Shown one piece after another: positions 24,379-36,675 of a stretch of 64,000 bases of DNA; position 1 is the first letter of the stretch, and every line of letters begins with the position of its first letter. The DNA is from Labia minor (lineage: Eukaryota; Arthropoda; Insecta; Dermaptera; Spongiphoridae): the NCBI GenBank assembly GCA_963082975.1, contig OY720344.1, positions 70,026,546 through 70,090,545 on the forward strand, in the 5' to 3' direction. The notes under the pieces are model-generated. The model saw nothing but the letters and a program-made list of their open reading frames with translations. It made no database searches and was not told the DNA's origin. A program made the translations under genes and the position numbers.

Positions 24379-24996
24379 CTGGAGTTTCTCCACTCGACTA
24401 TCTCGCAATTTGAATTGGATTAAATAACATAATATATTATATTTAAATTAAATTTAATTAATTATAAATTATAAATAATAAATATTAAACCAGCGCATGT
24501 TTGGCTTTTTATTGATGGCACCATGGCACATGTTGGTGCGTGAGATTTGCAGTATTAAAAAATTAATTCTGGTACTTTCAGCAATTCAATCAAGCTGAAA
24601 TTCTATATATAGCAGTTTTATACAATTATTAATCATGTGAAAAATTATCAAACATATATTTTTATTTTTACGGTCACTTTAGAGGAAAAAAAATCAAAAC
24701 GTTGTAGGTAATGACCCTCTTCCGGTTGAGCTACATTTCTCAAAAGTTGATAGAAAACTATGAATTTTGAATAATGTCCATGTACCAAATTTCATCATTC
24801 TAGCTCAAACCGTTTTTGCATAATCTTGTCTACATACACACACACACACACACACACACATACATACACACACACAGACATTTTTCTCAACCTTAGTGAA
24901 AATGATTCAGGAACCTTCAAAACGTATAAAAACATCAAAATCTCAACATCGAAAATTTTCGTGATCGCAATACTATCTCTTACGAGATAGTAAAAA
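24379..24996 (-). repeat. FB-1 repeat, copy 7
   Basis: Full-length reverse copy from CTGGAGTTTCTCCACTCG to TACGAGATAGTAAAAAG, with a longer CA microsatellite at about 24835-24875. Among the copies it most resembles copy 6, so these two may be the youngest pair. Confidence 0.85.
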
Positions 24997-25995
24997 GAAT
25001 ACAAATGGTTATTTGGAATGAAGCCCATTTTTAATATAATTTAATATAATTACATCATAAAGGTTTTAGTATGCTTTATTAAAATGATTTAAATTAAATT
25101 ATTAAGTATTAAGTAAATATAAAATGTAAGATTTTATATGGATTAAATAATGTTTAAGGTGAAAAACATTAAATCTAGAAAAGGAGTTCTTTTTTAGTAA
25201 AAACTTGTATATATTGATTTTTGTCTTTATCACTTGAAATATCTTTGAAGTGAATTGAGAGTTATCAAAATATATGCCCCAGTAGACTTGATAAAATCAT
25301 AATAGGTGTAGTAAGATTATTTTTTTTTTTTTTGATCTTTCATTTATAAAAATATATCAATTTGATTTTATTTGTTATAGTTTATTTTCAAAACATTTCT
25401 ATTTTTTCTCCTTTATTTTTGGAAAAATTTCAAATTGAATAATATTTCCTTGAAGGAAAGGCGAGTTCCCGTAACCTGAATTTTTTTATGATATATTTTT
25501 AATTTTTCATAATTTGATTTATATCATGTTTTGATTTATTTTTGATGCTTGAAATTTAAATAAAAACTATTTATGATGAAAAATTATTTCACTTGATAAG
25601 TGAAAATTTCTTTAAATCAATTTAGTTTCTTCACTTTTAATTTTATAAAAGTTATTTAATTTGAAATAATTATCCTTTTTAGTGACATTATTTATATATA
25701 ATAACAATAGGTAATTAACCAAGTAGATATAAGGAAAAGAATACACAAAAATCAATATTATATAAATTTCTTATATCCAGATATTAGTTTTTTAAAAAAA
25801 ATAAAAATAAACAAACTCAGCGATAGGGTTCTGGAGTGGTAAAACAATTTTATAACCTTAATTCTAAAATAATTTTCACATCTTTTGATTAGATATATTG
25901 TATATCAATTAAAAATATTTTTAATAATTAATAAATACTCTTATCGACTATAGTAAATTACTTAATTACTTTTAAGACAAGATAAACATAATATA
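24997..25995. other. AT-rich intergenic stretch
   Basis: No supported gene or repeat boundary. Confidence 0.6.
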
Positions 25996-26097
25996 AAATT
26001 TTTTATAAAATAACGTTTTTTCAATGGACTAAAAAACGTTGGGTGCTTTTAGTTTTCATTTGATTTCTATACAATTAACTTCCTTTATAGAGCTATA

Positions 26098-26134
<37 letters not shown>

Positions 26135-26290
26135 ACACTAAAACACTTCATTAACAAGTAAGACTATTTTTAGCGCCCAACGTTTTTAGTAGAATATGAA
26201 GCAATACATCCATAAATTTTTCAGGCTTATAGAAAAATTAATTTATTCTTTTTAGTCCATTGGAAAAACTTTATTTTATAAAATTTTTTT
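25996..26290. repeat. Inverted-repeat element around a (TA)n core (REP-5, copy 1)
   Basis: Left arm 25996-26055 contains CAATGGACTAAAAAACGTTGGGTGC; the complementary pieces lie on the right at 26173-26190 (GCGCCCAACGTTTTTAG) and 26254-26290 (AGTCCATTGGAAAAA). The right arm carries about 60 extra bases that also occur at 36.55 kb. A (TA)n tract at 26101-26132 sits at the centre. Confidence 0.65.
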
Positions 26291-27900
26291 ATATTTATAT
26301 TATTTTATTCTTTTTAGTGCAATTATAATTTGATAAATTTATGTAATATAACAAGAGAAATAGAAAAGATGAAGTTATAGGAAAATTTACAAATTGTATA
26401 AAACAAAAAAAATATATTAATCTTCTAAAATTGATTTTATGCATTTATGTTAAGTAAATGTTATTATTGAATAATAATTATTATATTATATTTATAAATA
26501 AATAATTTTTATTAAAATGAGATTTTATAAATGTATATATATAAATATATACATTAATATATATATAAATGTATATTTTATAAATAAATATATATATATT
26601 GTCTTCATAAAAAAATGCGGTGTGCACACTGCAAAATCGGGATTGTGTATTTGTGTGTAAGAACACAGTTTCAGAAGACTCATAAGACCATCCCCCACCT
26701 GACTCATATTGTCTTCAAAAAAAAGGTCAATGCTTTATTTAATTTTCTCTCCGGGACTTATATAAATAAAAGATTACTTCCTCTTTGCCATTTGAGGGGA
26801 AATATTTTTTAAATACGTTCAAAATGAAAATCTATCCTGAAATCAATATTTATGTTTAAGAATCCGTTGAAAAAAAAATAATTCAAGCAATACAAAAGGA
26901 GTTAGTTACTAAAATTAATTAATCACTAATTAATTACAATTAATTAATTATAATTCAATTATATTTCTTCTATACCTTCTAGAGATCGATTGAAATATCT
27001 ATAAAAATTTTCAAAAGTCTCTCTCAATATTATGATGAAAAATCGATTTCAATTTGTCAAAAGAGCGAACAGACAGATACACAGAGAGACAGACAGAGAG
27101 ACAGGCGCCAAGTGAAGTTGAGAAAAACGTTATAAAAATACCTAAATTCTTTGCTAAGGCTATCCAAGTTCTAATAAACCAATCTTTTATGATTTAATGA
27201 TTTTAAAAAAATGGTAGCTATTCTTATAAAATATATTATTAAGCAATATAATATATTAATAGTATAAAAGTTTTCAATTTGAATTCAAAAGATGTAAGAA
27301 TTTCATTTGGATTCGAAATTCTTTTGATCTTTTTAGAAATGATAATATTAATCTCTAAATGATCCAAAAAATTCTAATTATTCTATTGGTACATCTCATA
27401 AATAATAAAAAAATATTTTCTTTCTGTTTATAAGTTTTTTTTTCAATATAAACTTTGCAGACACAAGCGAAAAATATTCCAAAGAAACGATTTATTAAAA
27501 GATATTCAATCTCTGGCCAACTTTATTGCAAAACCTAATGATCAAATAAACTTTCAAGAATTTAAAATGATCCCAAAAATAAGTATTTATTTAACTAAAT
27601 TAATTAGATTTTTTACTAGGCCATACATCAGGTGAAGGACAAGGTCAATATTCATCATAAATTTAATACATTTCTTTTATTTCATTATAAATATATATAG
27701 ATATTTGACATCATGTTACCATATTTTTAATGTCGAAAGTTATATTTCAAAATATATATGCACTTAATTAAATTTATTTAAAAAAATATTTATAAACTAA
27801 AATATCGAAAATGGCAAAAAAATAAATAGAAAAACCTGAAATAAATTTTAAAAAGATATCTGGATTGTGTGTGTGAATAAATAAAATCAATATATAAATT
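26291..27900. other. AT-rich stretch with one REP-6 repeat
   Basis: Contains a copy of a repeat (26941-27140) also found at 29450-29612 and, reversed, at 34712-34860. The rest is AT-rich; 26620-26800 is somewhat richer in G and C but unrecognised. Confidence 0.55.
26941..27140 (+). repeat. REP-6 repeat, copy 1
   Basis: Runs AATTCAATTATATTTCTTC, CTTCTAGAGATCGATTGAA, AAATCGATTTCAATTTGTCA, a GACAGACAG-type simple run, then AAGTGAAGTTGAGAAAAACG. The same order of boxes is seen in the two other copies. Confidence 0.7.
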
Positions 27901-28358
27901 ATTTTTTTATTCTTCGATGGCCATTTTTTAAATAAAGATATAATAAAATAATAATTAAATTATTATTTTTCATTAAAATGCATCCAAACTGACTGGAGTA
28001 ACTTCAAAACCTTTTAATGCTTACCGCTGGATCGATGCATCTATTTTAGTCTGAAATCGGAGCGCGGATCGCCTTTAAAAGCGCGCCCAGAGGAAATAGC
28101 ATCCGCCTACGGACCACTCCAGGAGGCAGGAATAACTTGGAGGGGTTCTGAACATGAGGAGGGGTACCGATTACACAACCAATAAACAAAAACAAAATGA
28201 AGATTTCAATTTTTTTACATATATATTTATATTTTCATACAAAATTAGATTTAATTTTTACACGAATATAGTTAAAGTATACATGTTTGTGCTTATGTAG
28301 GTGTGTGTTATGTGTATCATTGTGTTGTTTGTAGAAATATTTTGAATGTTTGATTGGT
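27901..28358 (-). other. Likely 3' untranslated region of Mp20
   Basis: Follows the Mp20 stop codon on the minus strand. A GC-richer block at 28015-28150 stands out from the AT-rich flank. A possible AATAAA poly(A) signal on the minus strand lies near 27906-27911. The end of the transcript is inferred, not seen. Confidence 0.4.
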
Positions 28359-31300
28359 TTATTTGCCGAGGAGGATCTTCCGCGTAGCACCCATATTCTC
28401 GCCGGCTTGGCTGGCGCCTTTGTTTTGCCCGGCCTGGAGACCAATGATGGTTTCTCCTGCCCGGAGTTGTTCCTCGGTGAAATCCCGTTTGCACTCCTCA
28501 GCGGGTTTGGGGCCAAGGTATGGTCCTTTCCATTCAGGATGTCTGTAGGTCTGTTCAAAAGAAAACATTTTATTTTATTTACCAATTCTCATTATCTAAC
28601 TATAAATATTTGTTTATTTTTTTTGTCAGTTTCAAAAAATAATTATCAGATTTAGGTCAGGTGAAAAATATTTTAAAATGAATTTTGAAATACAAAATTT
28701 TAACCTCATTTATAAAAATATATTTCTTTCATCATTTGTATTTAAAATAAATCATTTGGAAAACTCACCTCGCGGCCCAAAGCGAAGAGGCAGGTTGTCA
28801 CCTGGGCGATGTCCTTCTTCTCCCAAAGATCAACGGTCTGGAAAACATCAAGTTCTGGAACGCCATAATTCTTCATCGCTTGTTGGAATCTAAAATTAAA
28901 CAAAATTTAAACAAATTAAATATGACCCGATTTGTTTTTTAAGAAAATAAATTCTTATTAATTGCATTTATATAATCCAGAGACGAAAAACAGATAAGGG
29001 ATATTTTTTTATCCGGCCACCTCTTTGATTCATTTATTTAATATAACAAAAAAATTAAATTACTAATATCTTAATAATCTTTAATATATATGCATAATTT
29101 ATATTATTTATATTAAATTATGTCATATGTAGCATATATGTTCAATATTCTAAATGTTGCCCACCCCTGATATATAATCTAATCATATTTAATATTTCTT
29201 TAAGTATTCTCTATAACTATCAACGAATTTTTTCTTAATTCATTTGTAAAATTATTATAATCCAAACAAAAAATATTTTGAAATTGCTTAATTAATATTA
29301 AATGAATTATAGTTTTAGTTTAATTTAATAGAATTTATAAATTTAATTTTAGTTTAATATTAAATAAATATATAGATATAATCTAAAAAAACTGTTGTTT
29401 TATAAATAAAAGTATTTTTATGGTTATTAAGTTATAGTTTATATAATTGATCAATTATAATTCAATTATATTTCCTCCATACTATCTAGGGACCCATGTA
29501 AATATTTACAAAAATGTTCAGAACCCTAGCTCAATATAAAATTGATGTAAAACCCATTGCAATTTTTCATTTGATTGAAAGACATGAAGTGAAGTTGATA
29601 AAAACGTTGTAATAATAATCATAATAATAAAATAAAAAAACAACAATATGTTAAATGATTAAATGAATTCATTATAATTAATCATAATTAATTTATTATT
29701 TATTTGGAAAAATAAATTGATTCAAGATTACAATTTATCATTTCAAAGGAATGAATTAATTGTTTAATTTAATTAACGTTCAGGCAAGTACTTTTGTACC
29801 AATAATATGTAAAGTATACTTTTTTATAATTCTATATTTTCTCTTGATTTTTTTTTATTTTCTTGTGTTTGGGAACAAATAGCAAAATCACCTGTTGATT
29901 AACTTCTTTTATTTTTATTTTTATTTCAATCAGATAAATGTTACTCAGTCGGTTGTTGTTTTTTTAGTAGTAAATATCTCTGGCATGCGAATGCAACAGG
30001 TGCCCTTTCATTGACTACTTGAATGCCGAGGCACGCGCTTTGCATAGGGGCCAAGTCGCGCCCCATTTGATTCCCCACACCGCCAGCCCCTTTCTTGCCC
30101 AAACTGTTTTCATTCTTGTCCGATATCTTTTATAATATCCATCTAAATTTAGCCCCAGAATCGTTTTATTAAGTGAGAAGTTAAAGAAAAAAAACACAAA
30201 TATTCAAAACATTTTTTTTAATAAAAAGTATAATGATAATCTTAAGAGTCAAATGCCAAAAATTACGATTATAAATTAAAAAGAATTATATCGTGGACTT
30301 TTTGTTAAATTTTATTAATATTATTTAAATAAATAATAATTTTTTTTTTGGTAACATTTCTTAAACCTTTTCGAGTTACCAATGTTATTTTTAGCATTGT
30401 TCATTCTAAAGAAAAAATTTAATAAATGATGTTTTTTATTTGGTCATTTTAATCACCGATAATAATTTATTAATTTATCTTATGAAAGCGGTAAATATGA
30501 AACCTTGAAACTTTTGTAAATTAACGCTATACTGTTTTTCATTTGTATGGAACAATGTACCTATTTAAAAAAAAATAAATATTTAGGGTTAATTTTTCAG
30601 AAAATTTTTTTAAATATAAATATTCGTAAAATAAATTACAATATATACTTGTATATAGTAAAAATAGAAAGCTTATTAGCTTAAATCGGATTGTGAAAGC
30701 ATATATTTAGATTTTGGAAAACACAACAAACACAAATTATTAATCCTTGGATTGTAGGGATGATACTTTAGTCAATCAACCTATTCGTAACTATAAATCC
30801 TGTGAACATAATAATATTTTTATAAAGAAAGTTTGTTGTGTTATATAATTTATATAAAAAAAATTGTTAATTAAAGATCTTTTTGATAATAATCTATAAA
30901 ATAAAAATGTTATCTGGATTTAAATTGAATACTAGACATTATTATACTTATTTTTAGAATGAATCTATCAACGTGATTTCAAATGGATTCTCAAATTAAT
31001 TTTAAGAATAAAAATATATTATATAATTTATCAATTGAAAAAAATTCGAAAATGATTTGACTGTTACATCTATATAGATTTTAATTGGATAATATTTATC
31101 AATTTTTATTCCAAATGATTTCTATTAAATATTAAATTTCTTTCATTAAAAAAATAAATAATAGTTATTTGTACCTTTATACTCTTAAGAATTTCTCATT
31201 ACGACATTAGAATTTATTTTATTAAAAAAAAAGAAAATAGAATTCAAATAAACATCAAAAACTAGTTTTTGTTTATGAAGTATTAAGTAAATATTGATTG

Positions 31301-32652
31301 AAATAATATTGTTTATTCTTCATTTGTATTATATTCATTTTTTTTAAATGAAATGAGGTTATTTTAAAGAAAATAGTGAATTCAGCCAAGAAAAGCAAAT
31401 TCTATTTTTGACGTATCATAGAAATTAATTTCGAAGTAAAATGAAATTAAAATAAATCATTTTTTTTGTTTCTAGTATATGTATTTAAGAAAAAGATATT
31501 TAAAATTTCAAAATTATCATATAAGAATTGTTTGTTTTTAAAATCATTTTTCAACAATTGAAAAGGTCATTATTAAAATAATATAAATTTCACATACTTT
31601 GATTTAAAGAGAATAATTTTAAAATTAATTTAGATTGTGGCTATTTTTAGAAGATTTACATGCGAATTTTTTCATCGATAATTAATAAAATTTAGTCTTT
31701 GATTCGCTTACAAATTAATGTTCTCCATCATCTTAAATTGACCGCCGGATGTGTTAATCTTGGCTACGGAACCTGGCTGGATTTTGTTCATAAGTTGGCA
31801 GAGGACTTGACCATCACGGATTACGTCCTCATAAGCTTCACCGGGAGGAAATTTTTTGCCAAGTACTGTTTCAATCCATTCTTGTGCTTCCTTTTCTTGT
31901 TGGACATCTCGTTTACCTGCCAACTAAAACACAACCATCAGTTAATGAGAAATTGAAAATTAATTCTAATTTTCTCCTTTTGATTTACTTAAATATATTA
32001 ACCTAGGAATTATTTATTTATTTTTTAATTTAATTTTTTTTTTTACTTATAAAATAGTTTAACTAAAATATCTTTGTTATTATAAATATTTACTAATTGT
32101 TCCATTTAACCATTTAATCCAAGTTTAAGAAATAGTTACAATTAATTAAAATTATTATTTTTGCTATTTCTATACAGCAGTAGGAGAATTATTTAAGATT
32201 CAATTATCTTCATTTATAGTTTAAAGTTTTTTATTAAATGAATTTTTTTTTATTTTAGTTTTTTTTTTATTTTAAATTATTGGGGTCATAATTTTTATCA
32301 TAATTTATTTTTTAATGTGTTTTGTATTTGTGTTGATTCCGCAAAAAAAAATTATATTAAAAAAAAAACAAAAAAAAAACTGATTATCAAAGTATTTTCA
32401 ATTTTGTTTTTTTAGCTTTTAAAATTTAAGAATATATTATGTAAAATATGAATATTATTGAATTAATTGCGATTTATATATATAATGTGAAACAATATCT
32501 AAAAATTAAAATTTATTGTAACATGATTTAAGATTTATTTTCAAAAAATGATATTAATTTTCCAATCAATTTTTTTCAACTTTTACCTAAAAATTAAAAA
32601 ATTTAAATAATGAAATTAATACCTTGGCACGGACTTGTCGCTCGAGGGACAT
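28359..32652 (-). CDS. Mp20: Muscle protein 20, calponin-family actin-binding protein
   Basis: Four coding exons on the minus strand: 32623-32652, 31712-31923, 28769-28889 and 28359-28550, all with GT-AG introns. They add to 555 nt, a 184-residue protein, the same length as Drosophila Mp20. It begins MSLERQVRAKLAGKRD. Residues about 18-125 form a calponin-homology domain (KEAQEWIE, YEDVIRDGQVLCQLMNKI, SGGQFKMMENIN, VDLWEKKDIAQVTTCLFALG). The C-terminus carries the calponin/transgelin repeat (IIGLQAGQNKGASQAGENMG) and ends RKILLGK. The family binds actin thin filaments in arthropod synchronous muscle. Codons are rich in G and C at third positions, unlike Api5 in this window, as expected for a highly expressed muscle gene. 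The start is chosen for the match to MSLER and a TATA box about 90 bp upstream. All frames join cleanly, so the gene looks intact. Confidence 0.96.
28979..29171. mobile_element. Possible small hAT-type element in Mp20 intron 2
   Basis: Begins CAGAGACG and ends GCCCACCCCTG; the complement CAGGGGTGGGC is a common hAT end. Both flanks contain ATATAATC, but offset by two bases, so the 8-bp duplication is not clean. AT-rich interior without coding. Confidence 0.4.
29450..29612 (+). repeat. REP-6 repeat, copy 2
   Basis: Same order of boxes as the copy at 26.9 kb: AATTCAATTATATTTCCTCC, CTATCTAGGGACCC, TGAAGTGAAGTTGATAAAAACG. It lies in Mp20 intron 2 and lacks the GACA simple run. Confidence 0.65.
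29985..30155. promoter_or_regulatory. Candidate muscle enhancer in Mp20 intron 2
   Basis: A GC-rich block inside an AT-rich intron. It holds an E-box CAGGTG (29997-30002) and CTAAATTTAG (30143-30152), a perfect match to the MEF2 consensus YTAWWWWTAR. It shares three motifs with the Mp20 promoter: CATTGACTA (30009-30017), GCACGCGC (30031-30038) and CAGCCCCT (30084-30091). MEF2 plus E-box pairs in introns are a known layout of arthropod muscle enhancers. A minus-strand open frame across it is probably incidental. Confidence 0.5.
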
Positions 32653-32960
32653 GTTGTGGCGAATGTGATGTCTAAGGCTACGCCGATATGGGTGCTTGGG
32701 CGTTTATTTCGCCGAATGTGCCCCCCAACGTAAGAGGCGCCCTTTTATAAGTGACGCCCGCCCACGTACACCAAGCAGCTTCTCGCCCCTGCCCAAGTCA
32801 CCCAATTATTTTATCCGGTGACGATTGGGCGAAGCACGCGCGGAGAGACATGCCCAAATAAAGAAGCCATTTCCTCCCCTGCATTGCACCCATTGACTAT
32901 TCAGCCCCTGAAAATATCGCACAAAACGTATTGCATCCAATTATTAGTCAACGAAATGAC
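32653..32960 (-). promoter_or_regulatory. Mp20 promoter and 5' untranslated region
   Basis: The GC-rich stretch immediately upstream of the Mp20 start. TATAAAAGG on the minus strand at 32741-32749 is a strong TATA box, predicting a start of transcription near 32712-32718 and a leader of about 65 nt. Further upstream lie GCACGCGC (32834-32841), CATTGACTA (32891-32899) and CAGCCCCT (32902-32909), all three repeated in the intronic block at 30.0 kb. Confidence 0.75.
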
Positions 32961-33076
32961 AACGTCAAATTGCAACCCACGTTAGGGCTTAATAACATTA
33001 ATTAATAGAGAAAGACAATATAAATGATTTCAAAAATAAGAAATGTTATTTATTATATTTATATATTAATATATAC

Positions 33077-33422
33077 CAGGGGTTCTTTTAGGAAAATGAG
33101 GGGAAATTGTATAGAAGAAAGAAACTGAAATATCAATAATTATATCTATATTTTTAATGATTAAATTTAACACATAATAAAAAAAACATTAATATTTTAC
33201 AAAATTATAATATTAGTGTGATGGATGGACTTGAAGTTTTTGTACGATTTCTTTTATGTTTTACCTAAAATTACTAAGTTTTATTCTTAAATCTCCCCTT
33301 TTAATTTATTTTTTACTACAGAGACATCCATAGACTCCAATAGACCCCTTGGTGATCATAGACCCCCCATGAAGTCCCATAGACCCCCAGGGGGTCCACA
33401 TGGACCCCTTTGAGAATAGGTG
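33077..33422. mobile_element. Small hAT-type element, 346 bp
   Basis: Begins CAGGGGTTCTTTTAG; the other end reads CCCCTTTGAGAATAGGTG. An exact 8-bp duplication ATATATAC flanks it (33069-33076 and 33423-33430). The right third contains the tandem motif CATAGACCCC several times, a GC-rich subterminal repeat of a kind often seen in hAT elements. No coding. Confidence 0.75.
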
Positions 33423-33430
33423 ATATATAC

Positions 33431-34711
33431 TATTATTATTTAAAATTTAAAATCTTCAAATTACATATTATTCGAAATTATACTACCTAAAGATTTTCTC
33501 ATTAAATCATACCAATTTCCATTTCGAGATTAAAATGAAACGGAGAAATGTTTATTTTTCTTTATATGGAATTTTATAAAAAGCAAATTAAACATTAAAA
33601 ATTTATAAATATATTGAGTGGTGAAAAAATATGTATATCATAATATATATATAGCCTTCTACTACAATAATGTAGCAAAATTCTTCTAAATAAATGCAAG
33701 ATTAACACAGTACTTTCATTTATGATATCCGATAAAAAAAGAATATTTAATAATAAATAATAGCCCAGTCATATTAGGTCTTTAACAAGAAAAACCATTA
33801 TATAAGTTTCATCCATATATTTTACTTTAAAACATTTAAATAAAAGTTAAATCAATAATAAAATTTATGTCATAAATAATTTTGATTTCTTAGTAACTCA
33901 TAAATCAATATTCAAACATTTATTTCATTGTTTATTTTTTTTTCAAGTCATTAAAAATTAATATTTTTATTTTTGCAATTTCAAACTTTCACTATTTATA
34001 TTTAACAATAGATTTTCTGCTTAAGAATTTCCACCATTCAAATTCACTCTCTTTGACTTTTACAAAAAAAGAATATCTATATAATATGAGGAAATTAATA
34101 GATATTTTAATTGTCCATATAAATAAACTATTTTTTATTGCTTTATTTAATAATTTATATTATTTCTCTAAATTAATTCTTTTAATAATTTATTTGTTAA
34201 ATATGAAAAATTTAAACATGTGTTTGAAACTATTTGAAAGCGTATTCAGAGTTTTTATGGATTGTGTTTTTAGTCATTATTTTATTTACAAAGATTCAAA
34301 GTTTAATTTCACCATTGAATTGATATAATCCTTATAATTAGGATGGTGATTTATTTCTCATGTCATTCAGGGATATGAAAACATTTTAAACTAATTAGCT
34401 TTTGTAAAAGATCATTATTAGCCAATTAAAAACAAAGAAATTAATTTTTTCTTAAAATTTATTAAACTTTTACAAATAATGAATAAAAGAAGAAAAAGTT
34501 TTATTAATAATATGAAAATTGAGTAAATGATGAGTAAAAGAAATATTTTGACATATTATAAACATATTTTGGGTTTTTTGATATTTGATAAAATTTTTAA
34601 AGTTGCAGTGATATTGAGATTCGATTATTCTACCGAAATCTTATGGTTAAGAATGCAGATTATCAAATAAACATGTACACATTCACTTTCCTTGTCTATT
34701 CTATTTTATAA
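33431..34711. other. AT-rich intergenic stretch
   Basis: The 91-codon plus-strand frame at 34053-34328 is built of Leu, Ile, Phe, Asn and Lys and has no recognisable features; I treat it as noncoding. Nothing else seen. Confidence 0.55.
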
Positions 34712-34860
34712 CTTCATTTTATGTCTGTCTGTTCGCTCTTATCACAAATTGAAATCGATTTTTCATCAACTTTAAATTGACTTTTGAAAATTTTTATAGA
34801 TTTTTCAATAGATCCCTATAAGGTATGGAAGAAATATAATTGAATTATAATTAATTAATT
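34712..34860 (-). repeat. REP-6 repeat, copy 3 (reversed)
   Basis: Reverse complement of the copy at 26.9 kb: TGTCTGTCTGTTCGCTC, CAAATTGAAATCGATTT, AGATCCCTATAAGG and AATATAATTGAATTATAA. Confidence 0.7.
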
Positions 34861-35279
34861 GTAATGTAATTAACTATTATTTGCTTTAATATTTGAATGG
34901 ATTTGATTGGTAATATGTAAATTTAATAAAATAATAATTCTTTTAAAATTTGTTACATAGTTTGATATAAGTATATTTTACAGTGAAAAATAATAAAAGA
35001 TTAATTTCTTAGCTCCCAATCTATCAATTTTTTTTGCATAATAAAAAAAACTAGCTGCTCCGAGCGCCTTCGGCGCTCTTCACACCTAGACGGGGGCTCC
35101 GCCCCCTGTACCCCCGAGTGATACATAGTATTTGGTTGAAAGTCTGTATGTAAAAGGTTTTCATCCATTTTGTTTCAATCAGTATAAGTAGATAAGACAT
35201 GTATTTGTTTTCTTGTAAAATATATTTTAATTTAATCAGTAAATTAATTATATATTATTATTGTATATGTTATATTTAT

Positions 35280-36130
35280 CTAACTCTGTGTCTCTACAGT
35301 TTTCGAAAGTTCTTAACCGCAGCATCCACATTTCTCTATGCGTCCCATCTCTCCCATGTCCCTTCCTTCATTGTCTACCCACCTTGGTCCTTGGTCTTCC
35401 ACCGGATGTTTCCCAATCGGTTTCTCCCAATTTCTAGTTTCTCCAATTCCAACCACGTCCCCTTCCCATCCCAGCCTTCTTGATTTTATAACCTTAACTA
35501 TATCTGGACATTATTTCTTGTTATGCCATCTCCACCATCCCCCTGTAACCTCATCTTCTTTTGCCCTATAAATGCTGCGAACAATATTAATCTCACAAAT
35601 ACTCCAAATCTACTCTCGTCCCCCAGAGTTATCGATAGGGTGACCAAACGTCCCGTCTTTAGGTGCTCTGTCCCAAAAATGTCTTCGGGACACCCTACTG
35701 TTTTTTCAATATTTATGACATTTCGTAATTTTTTTTTCAAAATTTTTTCAATTTAGTTCTAAAAAAAAAGGTATACCGTTTGTCCCGGTTTGGTGTTTTT
35801 GAAATATGGTCACCGTAGTCATCGATCAACATGAAAAATAATTGTTTTATATATTTTAATTTTGATCCTCTTTGATGAGATAAGCCCCTTTACTGCATAA
35901 TAACAGGCGTTACTCAATTACAACGTCGATTTAAATTCTTCTCGAATATTATTATCCTTCGTGATTAGAGATCTTAAGTATTTAATTATTTATACTTTTT
36001 CAAATTCTACATTTTGTATGTTAATTGTATGTAAGTCGTATCCGTATCATAAATCTTGAATTTTTTTGTTTAATTACATTTCGGTTGATTTTTCCCCAAT
36101 TTCTCTAATCACATGTCTCCTCTTCCAGTC
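35280..36130 (-). mobile_element. LINE 3' fragment inside Helitron copy 1
   Basis: Minus-strand sequence matches the LINE part at 44 kb: the TCACGAAGGATAATAATATT region, GGACGAGAGTAGATTTGGAG (an ESRF segment in other copies), AAGAAGATGAGGTTACAGGG and AACTTTCGA near the 3' end. Reading frames are broken and a hAT-type element has inserted at 35636-35817. Confidence 0.7.
35636..35817. mobile_element. Small hAT-type element, 182 bp
   Basis: Ends are TAGGGTGACCAAACGTCCCG and, reversed, TACGGTGACCATATTTC; inner CCCGTC/GTCCCGG boxes. Flanks are GTTATCGA and GTCATCGA, an 8-bp duplication with one change. The homologous LINE at 44 kb lacks this segment, which independently confirms insertion. Confidence 0.85.
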
Positions 36131-36535
36131 CAATTCATTTACCTGGCTAGAACACTCCATTTTTTAAAATTTTAAATAGATGGAGAGAGAGAGAGAGGTT
36201 CTAATTATATATATATCTGTTTCTATGACAGCAAAAAAGTAAACAAATTATATACATACAAACGCTCTCCTTTATATATATTTCTGGAAAATGGAACACC
36301 CGCAGCTCAGCTCAGGAGTTACCTAAGATTCTAATTTCTTTTTTATTTTTCATCATTTGAGGTACCCTTCACCTCAGAAAAATTTGGTTACCTTACTCCT
36401 TGTAGTTTAGGCTCTGGAGTTTTTTGCGTACAGACGGACACTATCGTATTAAATATATAGATTGTCAGTTTATATGTTTAGTAAAATTTTTATTATTATA
36501 AAAATTTGACTTAATGTGTTTTATATAAATAAATA

Positions 36536-36675
36536 AAACTAAATGCGCCCGACGTTTTTAGTTGAATATGAAGCAATTCATCCATAAACTTTGTCAGGCT
36601 TAAGAAAATATTATTTTATATTATTTTATTATGAGAAAAACGTTATTTTATAAATTTTGTTTTATATTTATATTA
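36536..36675 (+). repeat. REP-5 repeat, copy 2 (partial)
   Basis: GCGCCCGACGTTTTTAGTTG, AATATGAAGCAATTCATCC and CAGGCTTA match the right arm of the element at 26.0-26.3 kb. The left arm is absent. Confidence 0.6.

Larger units (their letters stand above)
35051..36461 (-). mobile_element. Non-autonomous Helitron, copy 1
   Basis: On the minus strand it begins TCTATATATTTAATACG after an A (36462) and ends, at 35051, in CTAG followed by T. Just before CTAG lies a perfect hairpin GAGCGCC-GAA-GGCGCTC (35062-35078), 7 nt away. A|TC...hairpin...CTAG|T is the Helitron signature. A second hairpin (GGGGGC/GCCCCC) sits further in. It encodes no Rep/helicase. It carries a LINE fragment and a small hAT-type insertion, and shares its 3' 1.0 kb with the Helitron at 41.8-45.1 kb. 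Confidence 0.7.

Noticed and set aside
24795-25028. 77-codon minus-strand frame with a Val/Cys run
   Set aside because: The run is a translated CA microsatellite inside FB-1.
28235-28655. Plus-strand frame and extra minus-strand frames over the last Mp20 exon
   Set aside because: Shadows of the true Mp20 reading frame.
30015-30197. 60-codon minus-strand frame in Mp20 intron 2
   Set aside because: Falls in the GC-rich intronic block that is better explained as regulatory; no splice signals in frame with Mp20.
34053-34328. 91-codon hydrophobic frame
   Set aside because: Almost only Leu, Ile, Phe, Asn and Lys as expected of AT-rich noncoding DNA, with no start context or splice signals.
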